A DNA stretch of 64,000 nucleotides from Pseudomonas frederiksbergensis (GCF_003732705.1 NZ_MOBR01000018.1:1-64000), one strand, 5' to 3'. Positions 1 through 9,028 are shown, numbered from the stretch's first letter. The notes: generated by a model not told the origin, from the letters alone. Translations and numbers: made by a program.

Positions 1-71
1 CTCCGCGTCCCATTCAAAGCCGAACGCGGAGCGTCCGTTGAGGCATTCCCACGGGTCGCGTGGGAACGATC
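1..71. repeat. REP-like palindrome, family B, cut by the window edge
   Basis: The right half of the same element seen at 4900-5003 and 19080-19186. It carries CTCCGCG and CGCGGAG arms, then GGCATTCCCACG and CGTGGGAACGATC. It sits just past the stop codon of the LysR gene at 93-1004. Confidence 0.7.
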
Positions 72-92
72 GGGCGCAGGGGCTGCGGTGTG

Positions 93-1004
93 TCAGGCCA
101 AAACGATGTAACCCTCTCCCACCTTGCGCGCATACCCCTCCAACACCTGCTGACACAACGTCACGATCTCCTCGACCCATTCCACCCCGACCCGCCACGA
201 CACCACCACCTGCAAGTTCGGTGGCCGTTGGTCGATGGCCAGCAACGTCAATTCACCGCGTGCCAGCTCTTCAGCCACCAGCACCGGCGGCAACGCGCCG
301 ATACCAAAGCCGTCGCGCAGCAACCGGGTAATCGCCGACACCGAGTTCACGCAGTTCAACCGCGGCGTCATCACGCCATTGGCCTGCATCAGCGCCAAAA
401 TGTCCTGATGCGGGTGGGAGTTTTTCGAGTAGGTGATGATCCGTTCACGGGTCAGGTCAGCCACGCCTGAATACTCTCGGTTGTAGATGGAATTGCTGGC
501 GACGATCCAGCCCATCGGGTGGCTGGCCAGTTCCAGGCTGCGCACGCTTTCCTGGCGCAGCAGGTCGGTTTGCAGGATCAGGTCGAGAAAGCCTTTTTGC
601 AGCTGATCGCAGAGGTTGAGCGAGGTATCGGCCACCAGCTCGATTTCTACCAGCGGATAGTGATCCATCATCTGCGCCACCAACGGGCTGAGCCAGGTGT
701 GAATTACCGTGTCCATCACACCGATGCGCACCCGCCCGACCTTGCTCGAACGGGTCTCGATCGACTGCTTCAGCGCCTGCATGGTGTCCATCATCTGCTC
801 GGCGTATTCGAGCACTTTCAAGCCTTCCGGCGTCAGGCTCACGCCCCGGGAATCGCGCAGGAACAGCTTCACCCCCAGCTCGCTTTCGAGCACCGCGATG
901 CGGCTGGAAATCGACGCCTGGGTGGTGAAGAGCTTGTCTGCGGTCAGGCGAAAACTCTTGAGTCGTGCGACCCAGACAAAGGTCTCGAGGAACTTCAAAT
1001 TCAT
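93..1004 (-). CDS. LysR-family transcriptional regulator
   Basis: A 303-residue protein of standard LysR length. Residues 1-60 form the winged helix-turn-helix (MNLKFLETFVWVARLKSF, then TTQASISSRIAVLESELG), followed by a linker helix and a periplasmic-binding-like effector domain from about residue 90. It is transcribed away from the MFS carrier and pxpABC genes, so it is probably their regulator; that is inference from the divergent layout. The start ATG is at 1004 with only a weak upstream GAGCAG. The ligand is unknown; 5-oxoproline or a related acid is the natural guess from context. Confidence 0.93.
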   Translation of the reverse strand: MNLKFLETFVWVARLKSFRLTADKLFTTQASISSRIAVLESELGVKLFLRDSRGVSLTPEGLKVLEYAEQMMDTMQALKQSIETRSSKVGRVRIGVMDTVIHTWLSPLVAQMMDHYPLVEIELVADTSLNLCDQLQKGFLDLILQTDLLRQESVRSLELASHPMGWIVASNSIYNREYSGVADLTRERIITYSKNSHPHQDILALMQANGVMTPRLNCVNSVSAITRLLRDGFGIGALPPVLVAEELARGELTLLAIDQRPPNLQVVVSWRVGVEWVEEIVTLCQQVLEGYARKVGEGYIVLA

Positions 1005-1019
1005 AGGATCTGCTCGGGG

Positions 1020-1034
1020 ATAAAGAATTCTTAT
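1020..1034. promoter_or_regulatory. Candidate LysR-type binding site in the divergent promoter region
   Basis: The sequence ATAA-AGAATTC-TTAT has the ATAN-N7-NTAT form and contains a T-N11-A core, the classic recognition motif of LysR regulators. It lies 15 bp upstream of the LysR start codon and about 130 bp upstream of the MFS start, the usual autoregulatory position. No footprint data support it here. Confidence 0.55.
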
Positions 1035-1162
1035 GTCTAGGGCGGGTTTTTATTAGTTGGACGCCGCAGGCCCGGGCGCCCAAAAATCGAGCCATCCGGT
1101 TCCCACGATAGGCGTCGTCGGGGCTCAGAACAATACCAATAAAATATGTACGGAGACTTGCC

Positions 1163-2449
1163 ATGAGTGCGCCCGACACTACCGCCATCCCCAAAGCTGC
1201 GGCTCGCCCCGGACCTTTCGACTGGTATCGCAACATCAACAAACAGGAACGCCGCACGTTCTGGAGCTGCAAGATCGGCTATGGTCTGGACGGCATGGAC
1301 ACCCAGATGCTCAGCTTCGTGGTGCCGACCCTGATTGCCATGTGGGGCATTACCACCGGTGAAGCGGGGCTGATTCACACCAGCACCCTGATCGCCTCGG
1401 CCATCGGCGGCTGGGTGGCGGGGATTCTCTCCGACCGCATCGGCCGTGTACGCACGCTGCAACTGACGGTGTTGTGGTTCGCCTTCTTCACCTTCCTCTG
1501 CGGTTTCGCGCAAAACTACGAACAATTGTTGATCAGCCGCACCTTGATGGGCTTCGGTTTCGGTGGTGAATGGACCGCCGGCGCGGTGTTGATGGGTGAA
1601 GTGATTCGCGCCAAGGACCGTGGCAAAGCGGTGGGCATGGTGCAATCGGGCTGGGCGCTGGGCTGGGGGCTGACGGCGATTCTGTATGCGCTGCTGTTCT
1701 CGGTACTGCCGCCAGAAGACGCCTGGCGCGCGCTGTTCATCCTCGGCATCGTCCCGGCGATTTTCGTGATATTCGTCCGCCGTCTGGTAAAAGACCCGGA
1801 AATCTATCGCGAAGCCAAAGCCAAGCAAGAGCCGAGCAACCCGGCGAAATTCTATGAGATCTTCGCCCCCGGCATCCTCTTCACCACCATCCGCGCTTCG
1901 GTGCTAACCACCGGCGCACTCGGCGGTTACTACGCGATTACCTCGTGGCTGCCGACGTTTCTGAAGAACGAACGGGGTTTGAGCGTACTTGGCACGGGTG
2001 GTTATCTGGCGATGGTGATCGTCGGGTCCTACGTCGGCTATGTCATCAGCGCGTATTTGACCGACATCCTCGGTCGCAAGAAGAACTTCATTCTGTTCGC
2101 CGTCGGCTCGTTCACCATCGTGTTGCTCTACACCCAATTGCCGGTCAGTAACGGCGTGATGCTGTGGCTGGGCTTCCCGCTGGGCTTCTTTGCCTCGGGG
2201 ATTTTCAGCGGCATGGGCGCGTTTTTGACTGAGTTGTTTCCAACGCGGATTCGCGGCTCGGGCCAAGGCTTTTGCTACAACATCGGGCGGGCGCTGGCCG
2301 CATTGTTTCCACTGTTTATCGGTTTGCTCAGCCAGAAAGTGCCGCTGAGCGTAGGCATCGGCGCGTTTGCGGCGGTGTCCTACGGCGTGGTGATCCTGGC
2401 GGCGTTGAGCCTGCCGGAGACCCGTGGCAAGCAACTCGACGCCGAGTAA
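1163..2449 (+). CDS. MFS transporter, metabolite:H+ symporter type
   Basis: A 428-residue, 12-TM major facilitator superfamily carrier. The cytoplasmic loop 2-3 motif appears as GILSDRIGRVRT, the loop 8-9 counterpart as LTDILGRKKN, and the C-terminus has the typical LPETRGKQL. The family imports organic acids, aromatic acids or sialic acid with protons. It lies 54 bp before the 5-oxoproline hydrolysis genes and may feed them substrate; 5-oxoproline or another small acid is an inference from context. A GGAG box lies about 9 nt before ATG 1163. Confidence 0.92.
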   Translation: MSAPDTTAIPKAAARPGPFDWYRNINKQERRTFWSCKIGYGLDGMDTQMLSFVVPTLIAMWGITTGEAGLIHTSTLIASAIGGWVAGILSDRIGRVRTLQLTVLWFAFFTFLCGFAQNYEQLLISRTLMGFGFGGEWTAGAVLMGEVIRAKDRGKAVGMVQSGWALGWGLTAILYALLFSVLPPEDAWRALFILGIVPAIFVIFVRRLVKDPEIYREAKAKQEPSNPAKFYEIFAPGILFTTIRASVLTTGALGGYYAITSWLPTFLKNERGLSVLGTGGYLAMVIVGSYVGYVISAYLTDILGRKKNFILFAVGSFTIVLLYTQLPVSNGVMLWLGFPLGFFASGIFSGMGAFLTELFPTRIRGSGQGFCYNIGRALAALFPLFIGLLSQKVPLSVGIGAFAAVSYGVVILAALSLPETRGKQLDAE

Positions 2450-2524
2450 CTGATAATCTGCCGAGCATGTTTTACAAGAATGTCCCGGCAGTAAAAAAAG
2501 AATATGCCTACAGGAGTGTTCACC

Positions 2525-3277
2525 GTGAGCCGCCTGCTATTGAACTGCGACATCGGCGAGAGTTTCGGCAACTGGACCATGGGTCTGGATGCCGAGGTCA
2601 TGCCCTTCATTGATTGCGCCAACATCGCCTGCGGCTTCCATGCCGGCGACCCGAGCATCATGCGCAAGACTGTCAGCCTGGCCCTGAGCCACGGCGTACA
2701 GATCGGCGCGCACCCGGCCTATCAGGATCTGGTCGGCTTCGGCCGGCGTTCCATGGCGTATACCGCCCAGGAACTGCAAGACATCCTGCATTACCAGATC
2801 GGCGCCCTCGACGGCATTTGCCGGGCCCAGGGTGGCAAGGTGAGCTACGTCAAACCCCACGGTGCGATGTACAACGACATGATGGCCAACCCGGCGCAAC
2901 TGCGCGCGGTGATCCAGGCCGTGGCCGCCTATGACCGCACCTTGCCGCTGATGCTGATGGCTACCCGCGACAACCGCGCTGCGCAGCAATTGGGCGATGA
3001 ATACGGCGTGACCCTGTGGTTCGAAGCCTTCGCCGACCGCGCCTACGACAGCGCCGGGATGCTGGTTTCGCGGCAATTGCCGGGAGCGGTGCATCACGAT
3101 CCCGAGAAGATCATCGAACAAGCACTGATCATCGCCCGTGGCGATCACCTCACGGCCAGCGATGGCAGCGCTTTGCACTTGCAGGCCAATACACTCTGCG
3201 TCCACGGCGACAACGCCAGTTCGGTGGCGGCTGTGCGGCGTATCCGTGAGGCCTTGAATCAGCAGAGCGTGTCATGA
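2525..3277 (+). CDS. pxpA: 5-oxoprolinase subunit PxpA (LamB/YcsF family)
   Basis: PxpA is the ATP-dependent 5-oxoproline hydrolase subunit that works with PxpBC to convert 5-oxoproline to glutamate in the cytoplasm. The LamB/YcsF signatures are clear: LLNCDIGESFGNW near the N-terminus, IACGFHAGDP, and IGAHPAYQDLVGFGRR. The frame is open from ATG 2504, but GTG 2525 is chosen because AGGAG at 2512-2516 sits 8 nt before it; this gives 250 residues, the usual length. The stop overlaps the pxpB start as ATGA, so translation is probably coupled. Confidence 0.95.
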   Translation: MSRLLLNCDIGESFGNWTMGLDAEVMPFIDCANIACGFHAGDPSIMRKTVSLALSHGVQIGAHPAYQDLVGFGRRSMAYTAQELQDILHYQIGALDGICRAQGGKVSYVKPHGAMYNDMMANPAQLRAVIQAVAAYDRTLPLMLMATRDNRAAQQLGDEYGVTLWFEAFADRAYDSAGMLVSRQLPGAVHHDPEKIIEQALIIARGDHLTASDGSALHLQANTLCVHGDNASSVAAVRRIREALNQQSVS

Positions 3278-3978
3278 AACCACGGGTGGAAGTGGTCGCG
3301 CTGGACTGCCTGATGGTGCGTCTGTTCGATGAAATTGCCGAAGCGAACATGCCGTGGATGCTCGCGGCCAGTGAAAGTCTGCGTGCCGCGTTTGCCGGGC
3401 ATTTGATCGATCTGGTGCCGTCTTATACGACGTTGATGGTGCATTACGATCTGACCGCGCTGAGCCCGGCCCAGGCGCGGGAATTGATTGCTGAGGCCTT
3501 GATCGATCTGTCGCCCAATGCCAGTACCAGCGGCAAATGCCATGTGCTGCCGGTGTGGTACGACTTGAGCGTCGGCCCGGAACTGAGCCTGTTGTCCCAG
3601 CGCAGCGGGTTGGCGATGGACGAGGTGATCCGCCGCCACAGCGAGCGTGAGTACCAAGTGTTCGCGTTGGGCTTCGCGCCGGGTTTTGCCTTTATGGGCT
3701 TGGTGGAAGAGGTCCTCGCCGCGCCACGCCTGAACACTCCGCGTAAGAAAGTGGCGGCGGGTAGCGTGGGAATTGCCGAGCGGCAAACTGCGGCTTACCC
3801 GGTGGTGTCCCCCGGCGGCTGGAACCTGATCGGCCGCACCCCGGCCAAACTGTTCGACCGTGAGCGGGACGGCTACAGCCTGATGCAACCGGGTGACACG
3901 GTGCGTTTTGAAGCCGTCAGCCATGCCGAGTTCATCAACCTGGGCGGTGACGACACGCCACTGGAGGCCCAGGCATGA
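3274..3978 (+). CDS. pxpB: 5-oxoprolinase subunit PxpB (KipI-like)
   Basis: A 234-residue member of the KipI/carboxyltransferase subdomain C-D family. It forms the 5-oxoprolinase with PxpA and PxpC. Typical family blocks are LPVWYDLSVGPEL, FALGFAPGFAFMGLV and TAAYPVVSPGGWNLIGRTP. Both ends overlap neighbours by four bases (ATGA at 3274 and 3975), marking a tightly coupled three-gene operon. The Bacillus homologue inhibits the KinA kinase, but in proteobacteria the operon context supports the metabolic role. Confidence 0.95.
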   Translation: MKPRVEVVALDCLMVRLFDEIAEANMPWMLAASESLRAAFAGHLIDLVPSYTTLMVHYDLTALSPAQARELIAEALIDLSPNASTSGKCHVLPVWYDLSVGPELSLLSQRSGLAMDEVIRRHSEREYQVFALGFAPGFAFMGLVEEVLAAPRLNTPRKKVAAGSVGIAERQTAAYPVVSPGGWNLIGRTPAKLFDRERDGYSLMQPGDTVRFEAVSHAEFINLGGDDTPLEAQA

Positions 3979-4901
3979 GCCGTCTAAGCATTGAGGCGAG
4001 TACACCGCTGTGCCTGTTGCAGGATGCGGGGCGTTTTGGCGTGCGGCATTTGGGCGTAACCCAGGGCGGCGGGCTGGATTGGCGTTCGATGTCGTGGGCC
4101 AATTGGCTGCTCGGCAATGGGCTGGATGCGCCGGTGGTGGAAATCACCCTCGGCGGTTTTACCGTGGTGGCCGAAGAGGATTGCGTGCTGGCGCTGGCCG
4201 GGGCTGACCTGGGTGCGCAAGTGGATGGCGAAGCGTTGGCGCCGTGGCGCAGTTTTCGCCTGCACAAAGGCCAGCGCTTGCAATTCACCCAACCGTTGCT
4301 CGGAGCCCGGGCTTATCTCGCGGCGCCGGGCGGGTTCGATGCGCCAAAAGTGTTGGGCAGCAGTTCGACGGTGGTCCGCGAAGAACTCGGCGGGCTGGAT
4401 GGCATGGGCCGACCGTTGGCCAAGGATGCGCAGTTGAGCTATTCGGGCAGCCCGTTGATTCTGCTGCGAGAACTACCCCTGGAGCATGTCCCGGATCTGA
4501 AGCTCAATGCACCGCTGGACCTGGTGCTCGGCGCGCAGATTGGTGCGTTCAGCGGGCAGAGCCTGTTCGACGCCTTCAACAGTGTTTGGGAATTGGACAG
4601 CCGCGCCGACCGCATGGGCATTCGCCTGCTGGGTACGCCGCTGGAGTATCAGGGCCAACCGATGATCTCCGAAGGCATCCCGCTGGGCGCGGTGCAGGTC
4701 CCACCGGATGGGCAGCCGATTGTGTTACTCAATGATCGGCAGACCATTGGCGGTTATCCGCGATTAGGGGCGTTGACGCCGTTGGCACTGGCGCGGCTGG
4801 CGCAGTGTCTGCCGGGGGCGAAGGTCAGGTTGCGGCCGGTGGTGCAGGACGTTGCGCATCGGGAGCAGGTCGCTTATTTGCAGCGGTTTGCTTCACACTG
4901 A
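3975..4901 (+). CDS. pxpC: 5-oxoprolinase subunit PxpC (KipA-like)
   Basis: A 308-residue KipA/biotin-dependent carboxyltransferase-family protein, the third 5-oxoprolinase subunit. Recognisable blocks are LLQDAGRFGVRHLGVTQGG near the start, APGGFDAPKVLGSSST in the middle and GGYPRLGALTPLALARLAQ near the C-terminus. It is the last gene of the operon and is followed directly by a REP palindrome that overlaps its stop codon by two bases. Confidence 0.95.
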   Translation: MSRLSIEASTPLCLLQDAGRFGVRHLGVTQGGGLDWRSMSWANWLLGNGLDAPVVEITLGGFTVVAEEDCVLALAGADLGAQVDGEALAPWRSFRLHKGQRLQFTQPLLGARAYLAAPGGFDAPKVLGSSSTVVREELGGLDGMGRPLAKDAQLSYSGSPLILLRELPLEHVPDLKLNAPLDLVLGAQIGAFSGQSLFDAFNSVWELDSRADRMGIRLLGTPLEYQGQPMISEGIPLGAVQVPPDGQPIVLLNDRQTIGGYPRLGALTPLALARLAQCLPGAKVRLRPVVQDVAHREQVAYLQRFASH

Positions 4902-5003
4902 TCGTTCCCACGCTCTGCGTGGGAATGCATCCAGTGACGCTCCGCGTCCCTGTGACGCGGAGCGTCACCTGATGCATTCCCACGCGGGAGCGTGGGAACG
5001 ATC
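4900..5003. repeat. REP-like palindromic element, family B
   Basis: Long inverted repeat beginning GATCGTTCCCACGCTCTGCG and ending CGTGGGAACGATC, with an inner GACGCTCCGCGTC / GACGCGGAGCGTC palindrome. It lies between the convergent pxpC and VWA genes. Matching copies are at 1-71 and 19080-19186. Confidence 0.8.
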
Positions 5004-5009
5004 AGCGTA

Positions 5010-6188
5010 CTACTTGGAAAGAAACCGCATCCCTTCCTCCAACCCCCGCAACGTCAGCGGGTACATCCGGTCTTCAATCAAATCCCGGACAATGTTGGTC
5101 GATGAGGTATAGCCCCACGTATCTTTCGGATACGGGTTAATCCAGATCAGCTTCTTGTACTTCTCCATGAAACGCTGCATCCACACATAGCCCGGCTCTT
5201 CGTTCCAGTGCTCGACGCTGCCGCCGGCCTGGGTGATTTCGTAGGGCGCCATGGCGGCGTCGCCGATGAAGATCACTTTGTAGTCGGCGCCATATTTGTG
5301 CAGCAGGTCCTGGGTCGAAAAACGCTCGGACGTGCGGCGCATGTTGTTCTTCCACACCGATTCGTACACGAAGTTGTGGAAGTAGAAGTACTCCAAATGC
5401 TTGAACTCAGTCTTGCAGGCCGAGAACAGTTCTTCGCAAATCTTGACGTGGGCGTCCATCGAACCGCCGATGTCGAACAGCAGCAGCAACTTGACGGTGT
5501 TGCGTCGCTCCGGGCGCATCTGGATGTTCAGCAGGCCGGCATCGCGGGCGGTGTGGTCGATGGTGCCATCGATGTCCAGCTCTTCCGCCGCACCCTGGCG
5601 GGCGAATTTGCGCAGTCGGCGCAGGGCGACCTTGATGTTGCGCGTGCCCAGTTCCACTGAATCGTCGAGGTTCTTGTACTCGCGCTGATCCCAGACTTTG
5701 ACCGCTTTACCCTGGCGCTTGCCGGCATCGCCGACCCGGATACCTTCCGGGTTGAAGCCGCCGGAGCCGAACGGGCTGGTGCCGCCGGTGCCGATCCACT
5801 TGTTGCCGCCGGCGTGGCGTTCTTTCTGTTCTTCGAGGCGTTTCTTGAACTCTTCGATCAGCTTGTCGAGGCCGCCGAGGGACTGGATCTGCGCCCGCTC
5901 TTCATCGCTCAGCGAGCGTTCGAATTCCTTGCGCAGCCAGTCTTCGGGGATCAACGCCTGGAGGTGATCGTCGAGTTTTTCCAGGCCATTGAAGTAGGCA
6001 CCGAAGGCTCGGTCGAACTTGTCGAAATGCTTTTCGTCTTTCACCAGAATCGCCCGGGCCAAGTAATAAAACTCGTCCATGTCGGCGAAGACCACACGCT
6101 GTTTCAGCGCGTTGATCAGGTCCAGCAGCTCGCGCACCGAGACCGGCACCTTGGCGGCACGCATTTCATTGAACAGGTTGAGCAGCAT
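5010..6188 (-). CDS. VWA domain protein (CoxE/YehP-like), partner of the MoxR ATPase
   Basis: A 392-residue cytoplasmic protein without a signal peptide. The C-terminal half is a von Willebrand A domain: the MIDAS-like motif reads FDIGGSMDAH, with DIGGS in place of the usual DxSxS, so the first metal-site serine is replaced by glycine. The N-terminal half is helical and charged. The MoxR AAA+ ATPase lies 13 bp upstream in the same operon. MoxR-VWA pairs are known chaperone-like modules that mature metalloenzymes or protein complexes; the client here is not visible. Confidence 0.9.
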   Translation of the reverse strand: MLLNLFNEMRAAKVPVSVRELLDLINALKQRVVFADMDEFYYLARAILVKDEKHFDKFDRAFGAYFNGLEKLDDHLQALIPEDWLRKEFERSLSDEERAQIQSLGGLDKLIEEFKKRLEEQKERHAGGNKWIGTGGTSPFGSGGFNPEGIRVGDAGKRQGKAVKVWDQREYKNLDDSVELGTRNIKVALRRLRKFARQGAAEELDIDGTIDHTARDAGLLNIQMRPERRNTVKLLLLFDIGGSMDAHVKICEELFSACKTEFKHLEYFYFHNFVYESVWKNNMRRTSERFSTQDLLHKYGADYKVIFIGDAAMAPYEITQAGGSVEHWNEEPGYVWMQRFMEKYKKLIWINPYPKDTWGYTSSTNIVRDLIEDRMYPLTLRGLEEGMRFLSK

Positions 6189-6201
6189 GGCGATCAGCCT
6201 C

Positions 6202-7047
6202 TTAGCGGGAGCCGCGACGGCTCATGAACGCCAGGCGCTCAAGCAATTGCACATCCTGTTCGTTCTTCACCAGCGCACCGGCCAGCGGCGGGATAGCCTT
6301 GGTCGGATCGCGTTCGCGCAGTACCGCTTCGCCGATGTTGTCGGCCATCAGCAGTTTCAGCCAGTCCACCAGTTCCGAGGTCGAAGGCTTCTTCTTCAGG
6401 CCCGGCACTTTGCGCACGTCGAAGAACACGTCCAGCGCTTCGCTGACCAGGTCTTTCTTGATGTCCGGGTAATGCATGTCGACGATCCGCTGCATGGTGA
6501 CGCGGTCCGGGAAGGCGATGTAGTGGAAGAAGCAACGGCGCAGGAACGCGTCCGGCAGCTCTTTTTCGTTGTTGGAGGTAATGATGATGATCGGGCGAAC
6601 CTTGGCTTTAATAGTCTCGTCGATCTCGTAAACGTAGAACTCCATCTTGTCGAGTTCTTGCAGCAAGTCATTCGGGAATTCGATGTCAGCCTTGTCGATT
6701 TCATCGATCAGCAGGATCACCCGCTCGTCGGACTCGAAGGCTTCCCACAGCTTGCCCTTCTTCAGGTAGTTGCGAACGTCATGGACCTTTTCCGTGCCCA
6801 GTTGCGAGTCACGCAAGCGGCTGACCGCGTCGTACTCGTACAGGCCCTGATGCGCCTTGGTCGTGGACTTGATGTGCCAAGTGATCAACCGGGCGCCGAA
6901 CGACTCGGCCAATTGCTCGGCCAGCATGGTCTTGCCCGTACCCGGCTCGCCCTTGACCAGCAGCGGACGCTCCAGGGTGATGGCGGCGTTGACCGCCAGC
7001 TTCAGGTCATCGGTGGCGACGTAGGCCTGGGTGCCTTCGAACTTCAT
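6202..7047 (-). CDS. MoxR-family AAA+ ATPase
   Basis: A 281-residue AAA+ ATPase. Walker A is GEPGTGKTMLAE at about residues 37-48, Walker B is ILLIDEIDKAD and sensor 1 falls in IIITSNNEKELPDAF. MoxR proteins work as chaperones with VWA-domain partners, and that partner is encoded 13 bp downstream. ATG 7047 is the natural start; only a weak AGGATTAG box lies upstream. Confidence 0.93.
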   Translation of the reverse strand: MKFEGTQAYVATDDLKLAVNAAITLERPLLVKGEPGTGKTMLAEQLAESFGARLITWHIKSTTKAHQGLYEYDAVSRLRDSQLGTEKVHDVRNYLKKGKLWEAFESDERVILLIDEIDKADIEFPNDLLQELDKMEFYVYEIDETIKAKVRPIIIITSNNEKELPDAFLRRCFFHYIAFPDRVTMQRIVDMHYPDIKKDLVSEALDVFFDVRKVPGLKKKPSTSELVDWLKLLMADNIGEAVLRERDPTKAIPPLAGALVKNEQDVQLLERLAFMSRRGSR

Positions 7048-7250
7048 CTGCTAATCCTCGAACGGTAACGCCGACCTGAACGGGGCAGGGCGGGACGCGA
7101 TATGTATGATGCCCCGACTATAACGCGCTGCCCGGTCGACTGTGAACGCAGACGGGTTATTCAGTCTCTGAATGGGGCGTCACATCTTGACTCAGTCTCG
7201 GCGCAAGGCCAGCATTCAGGTATCGCCGATTTGGCGATAGGCTTTGCGGC

Positions 7251-7467
7251 ATGTCAACCAAATACCGATTTCGTGATAAGTACCGCATTCAGTTGCGCGA
7301 GAAGGATCATCCTCCTGACCGGTGGCGGGCTGGACGTGATGCTCAGCCTGGAAACCGTCGAAGTGATGGCGGGAAAGGCGCCGCCACTGATTATCAGGGA
7401 AGCATTGGAATGGGTGGGAGCCCATCAGGTGCAATTGCTGGAGGACTGGAAACGATGTTACCCATGA
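7251..7467 (+). pseudogene. Frameshifted DUF4160 gene
   Basis: The frame from ATG 7251 gives MSTKYRFRDKYRIQLREKDH followed by PP, the DUF4160 N-terminus. The rest of the domain (LTGGGLDVMLSLETVEVM, then REALEWVGAHQVQLLEDWK) continues in another frame from about 7315. The expected Ala-His-Val-His link between the two is missing. A deletion of roughly 11-14 bp at 7314-7318 explains both the missing residues and the frame change. The stop (7465-7467) overlaps the next gene as in intact DUF4160-DUF2442 pairs, so the gene was probably functional until recently. Confidence 0.7.
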
Positions 7468-7955
7468 AGCGACCACGGCTGACGGCTGTAAAGGCTTTGC
7501 CGGATTATCGTCTGGCGCTGACCTTTATTGACGGTCAGCAGCTGACATTGGATTTGAGTCGGGATTTGCAGGCCTATCCGGGATTGCAGCCTTTGCTTGC
7601 GGATCACGTCTTTAAAGATGCAACCCTCGGCGATGATGGCTGGACGGTGGAATGGCCCGAGCCGGATATCCAGATCGGCGCAGATTCTTTGTACCTCGAT
7701 GCCCTCGCGCAAAACGCAACCGACGAAAACACCCGCATTTTCATTAACTGGCGTGCCCGTACCGGGTTGCCCTTAAATCAAGCCGCCGAAGCGCTGGGAG
7801 TCAGTGCTCGCAGTATCAGCCGTTATAGCAGCGGACGCGAAGCGGTACCGCGGTCATTGGCCCTGGCTTGCCTGGGCTGGGATTCCCTGCAGCTACGCCC
7901 AACATTGGTGGCGGCCGAGGAAACCGGTCGCTACACCGTTACCCATAAACCTTAA
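7455..7955 (+). CDS. DUF2442 domain protein with C-terminal helix-turn-helix
   Basis: A 166-residue protein. Residues 1-85 resemble DUF2442 (RLTAVKALPDYRLALTFIDG, then LYLDALAQ). The C-terminal part is a Cro/XRE-like HTH (GLPLNQAAEALGVSARSISR, then YSSGREAVPRSLALACLGWD). ATG 7455 has GGAGG about 10 nt upstream; ATG 7464 would give the usual four-base overlap and is the alternative. DUF4160-DUF2442 pairs are widespread and have been suspected to be toxin-antitoxin-like. Here the first partner is broken and this one, the likely DNA-binding or antitoxin side, is intact. Confidence 0.75.
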   Translation: MLPMKRPRLTAVKALPDYRLALTFIDGQQLTLDLSRDLQAYPGLQPLLADHVFKDATLGDDGWTVEWPEPDIQIGADSLYLDALAQNATDENTRIFINWRARTGLPLNQAAEALGVSARSISRYSSGREAVPRSLALACLGWDSLQLRPTLVAAEETGRYTVTHKP

Positions 7956-9028
7956 CCCGCATCCGGCTTCGGCTGTTCATATCGCGCATTGAATGCCTGG
8001 ACGAAACCATTGCGCAAAATCTGCAAAAACGCCTGGAACGCGCTGATATCTTGCTGATGCACGCTGCCGCTGAGTTCAACTTTGGTCGCGAACTGGTTCT
8101 TGCGCTGGTTTTTCAACACGGTTTCGGTGCTGCCGACGATGGCTTCCCAGACCGAGCGCAAGATTCCTTTGTTTTTGTTTTCGACATCCTGCTGCCAATT
8201 GAACACTTCGACGTCCCGCAGCAGCGGTTTGATGTAGCCCTTGAGCTGGCCCTTTTTGGCTTCGGCTTCGATCACCACGTCGCCGTGGCCGGCGTTGAAG
8301 TCGAATTTGCCGTAGGCCGAGGCGAAGTCGTTCATGCGCTTGAGTTCGATGTCTTTGGCCCGCAGGCGGAATTCGAAGTCTTCGAAGTTACTCAGCGGAT
8401 CGAAAGTGGCGGTGGTTTCCAGCGGGGCATGGCCCAGCAATAAGGCTTTACCCTCGAAGCGGGCGTCGCGCTTGCTTTCGGTGTCGACCACGTTGGTCAG
8501 GTTGTAGAGGCTGGCGTTGACCTGGGTGGCATTCATGTTCACGGGTGGGCTGGAATTAAAATTCCTGAAGCTGATCTTTCCGTCGTTGATCCGCACCTCG
8601 TTAAGCGTGATTGGCAATAATTTGCCCAGTTGAGCGCGCCAGTCGGTGCCACGACCGGTCTGGGAGTTCTGTTTGTTGGCGCCACCATCGACGAAGTTCA
8701 CTTCAGGCTGGATGAACTGCACCTCGGCCACCACGGCGTGGTCGTACCACAGCGAATGCCAACTGACCGAGAGGTCGATCAGCGGCGCGTTAACGAAAGG
8801 CACCGGGACTTTGCCATCGACCTTGACGATCTTCAGCCCGTTGATTTTGTAGGCGCCGCGCCACAGGGCCAGGTCCACGTCGGTGATCTGGCCACGGTAG
8901 TCGCCCATGTCGGCCAGCTTGTCGTTGAGGTAGTTGCGCACCAGGTAGGGCAGGGCGATGTCCAGGGCAACCAGCAGTACGACGAGGCCGGCGAGGGTCC
9001 AAAGGGGCCAACTGTATCGACGCTTCAT
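7952..9028 (-). CDS. DUF748 (AsmA-like) membrane-anchored protein
   Basis: A 358-residue protein with one N-terminal membrane anchor (WPLWTLAGLVVLLVALDIAL, residues 6-25) and a periplasmic beta-rich region of the DUF748/AsmA-like type. The AsmA superfamily is linked to outer-membrane lipid transport and biogenesis. ATG 9028 (MKRRYSW) is chosen because AAGGAA lies 8 nt upstream. The stop overlaps the convergent DUF2442 stop in a shared TTAA at 7952-7955. Confidence 0.85.
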   Translation of the reverse strand: MKRRYSWPLWTLAGLVVLLVALDIALPYLVRNYLNDKLADMGDYRGQITDVDLALWRGAYKINGLKIVKVDGKVPVPFVNAPLIDLSVSWHSLWYDHAVVAEVQFIQPEVNFVDGGANKQNSQTGRGTDWRAQLGKLLPITLNEVRINDGKISFRNFNSSPPVNMNATQVNASLYNLTNVVDTESKRDARFEGKALLLGHAPLETTATFDPLSNFEDFEFRLRAKDIELKRMNDFASAYGKFDFNAGHGDVVIEAEAKKGQLKGYIKPLLRDVEVFNWQQDVENKNKGILRSVWEAIVGSTETVLKNQRKNQFATKVELSGSVHQQDISAFQAFLQILRNGFVQAFNARYEQPKPDAG

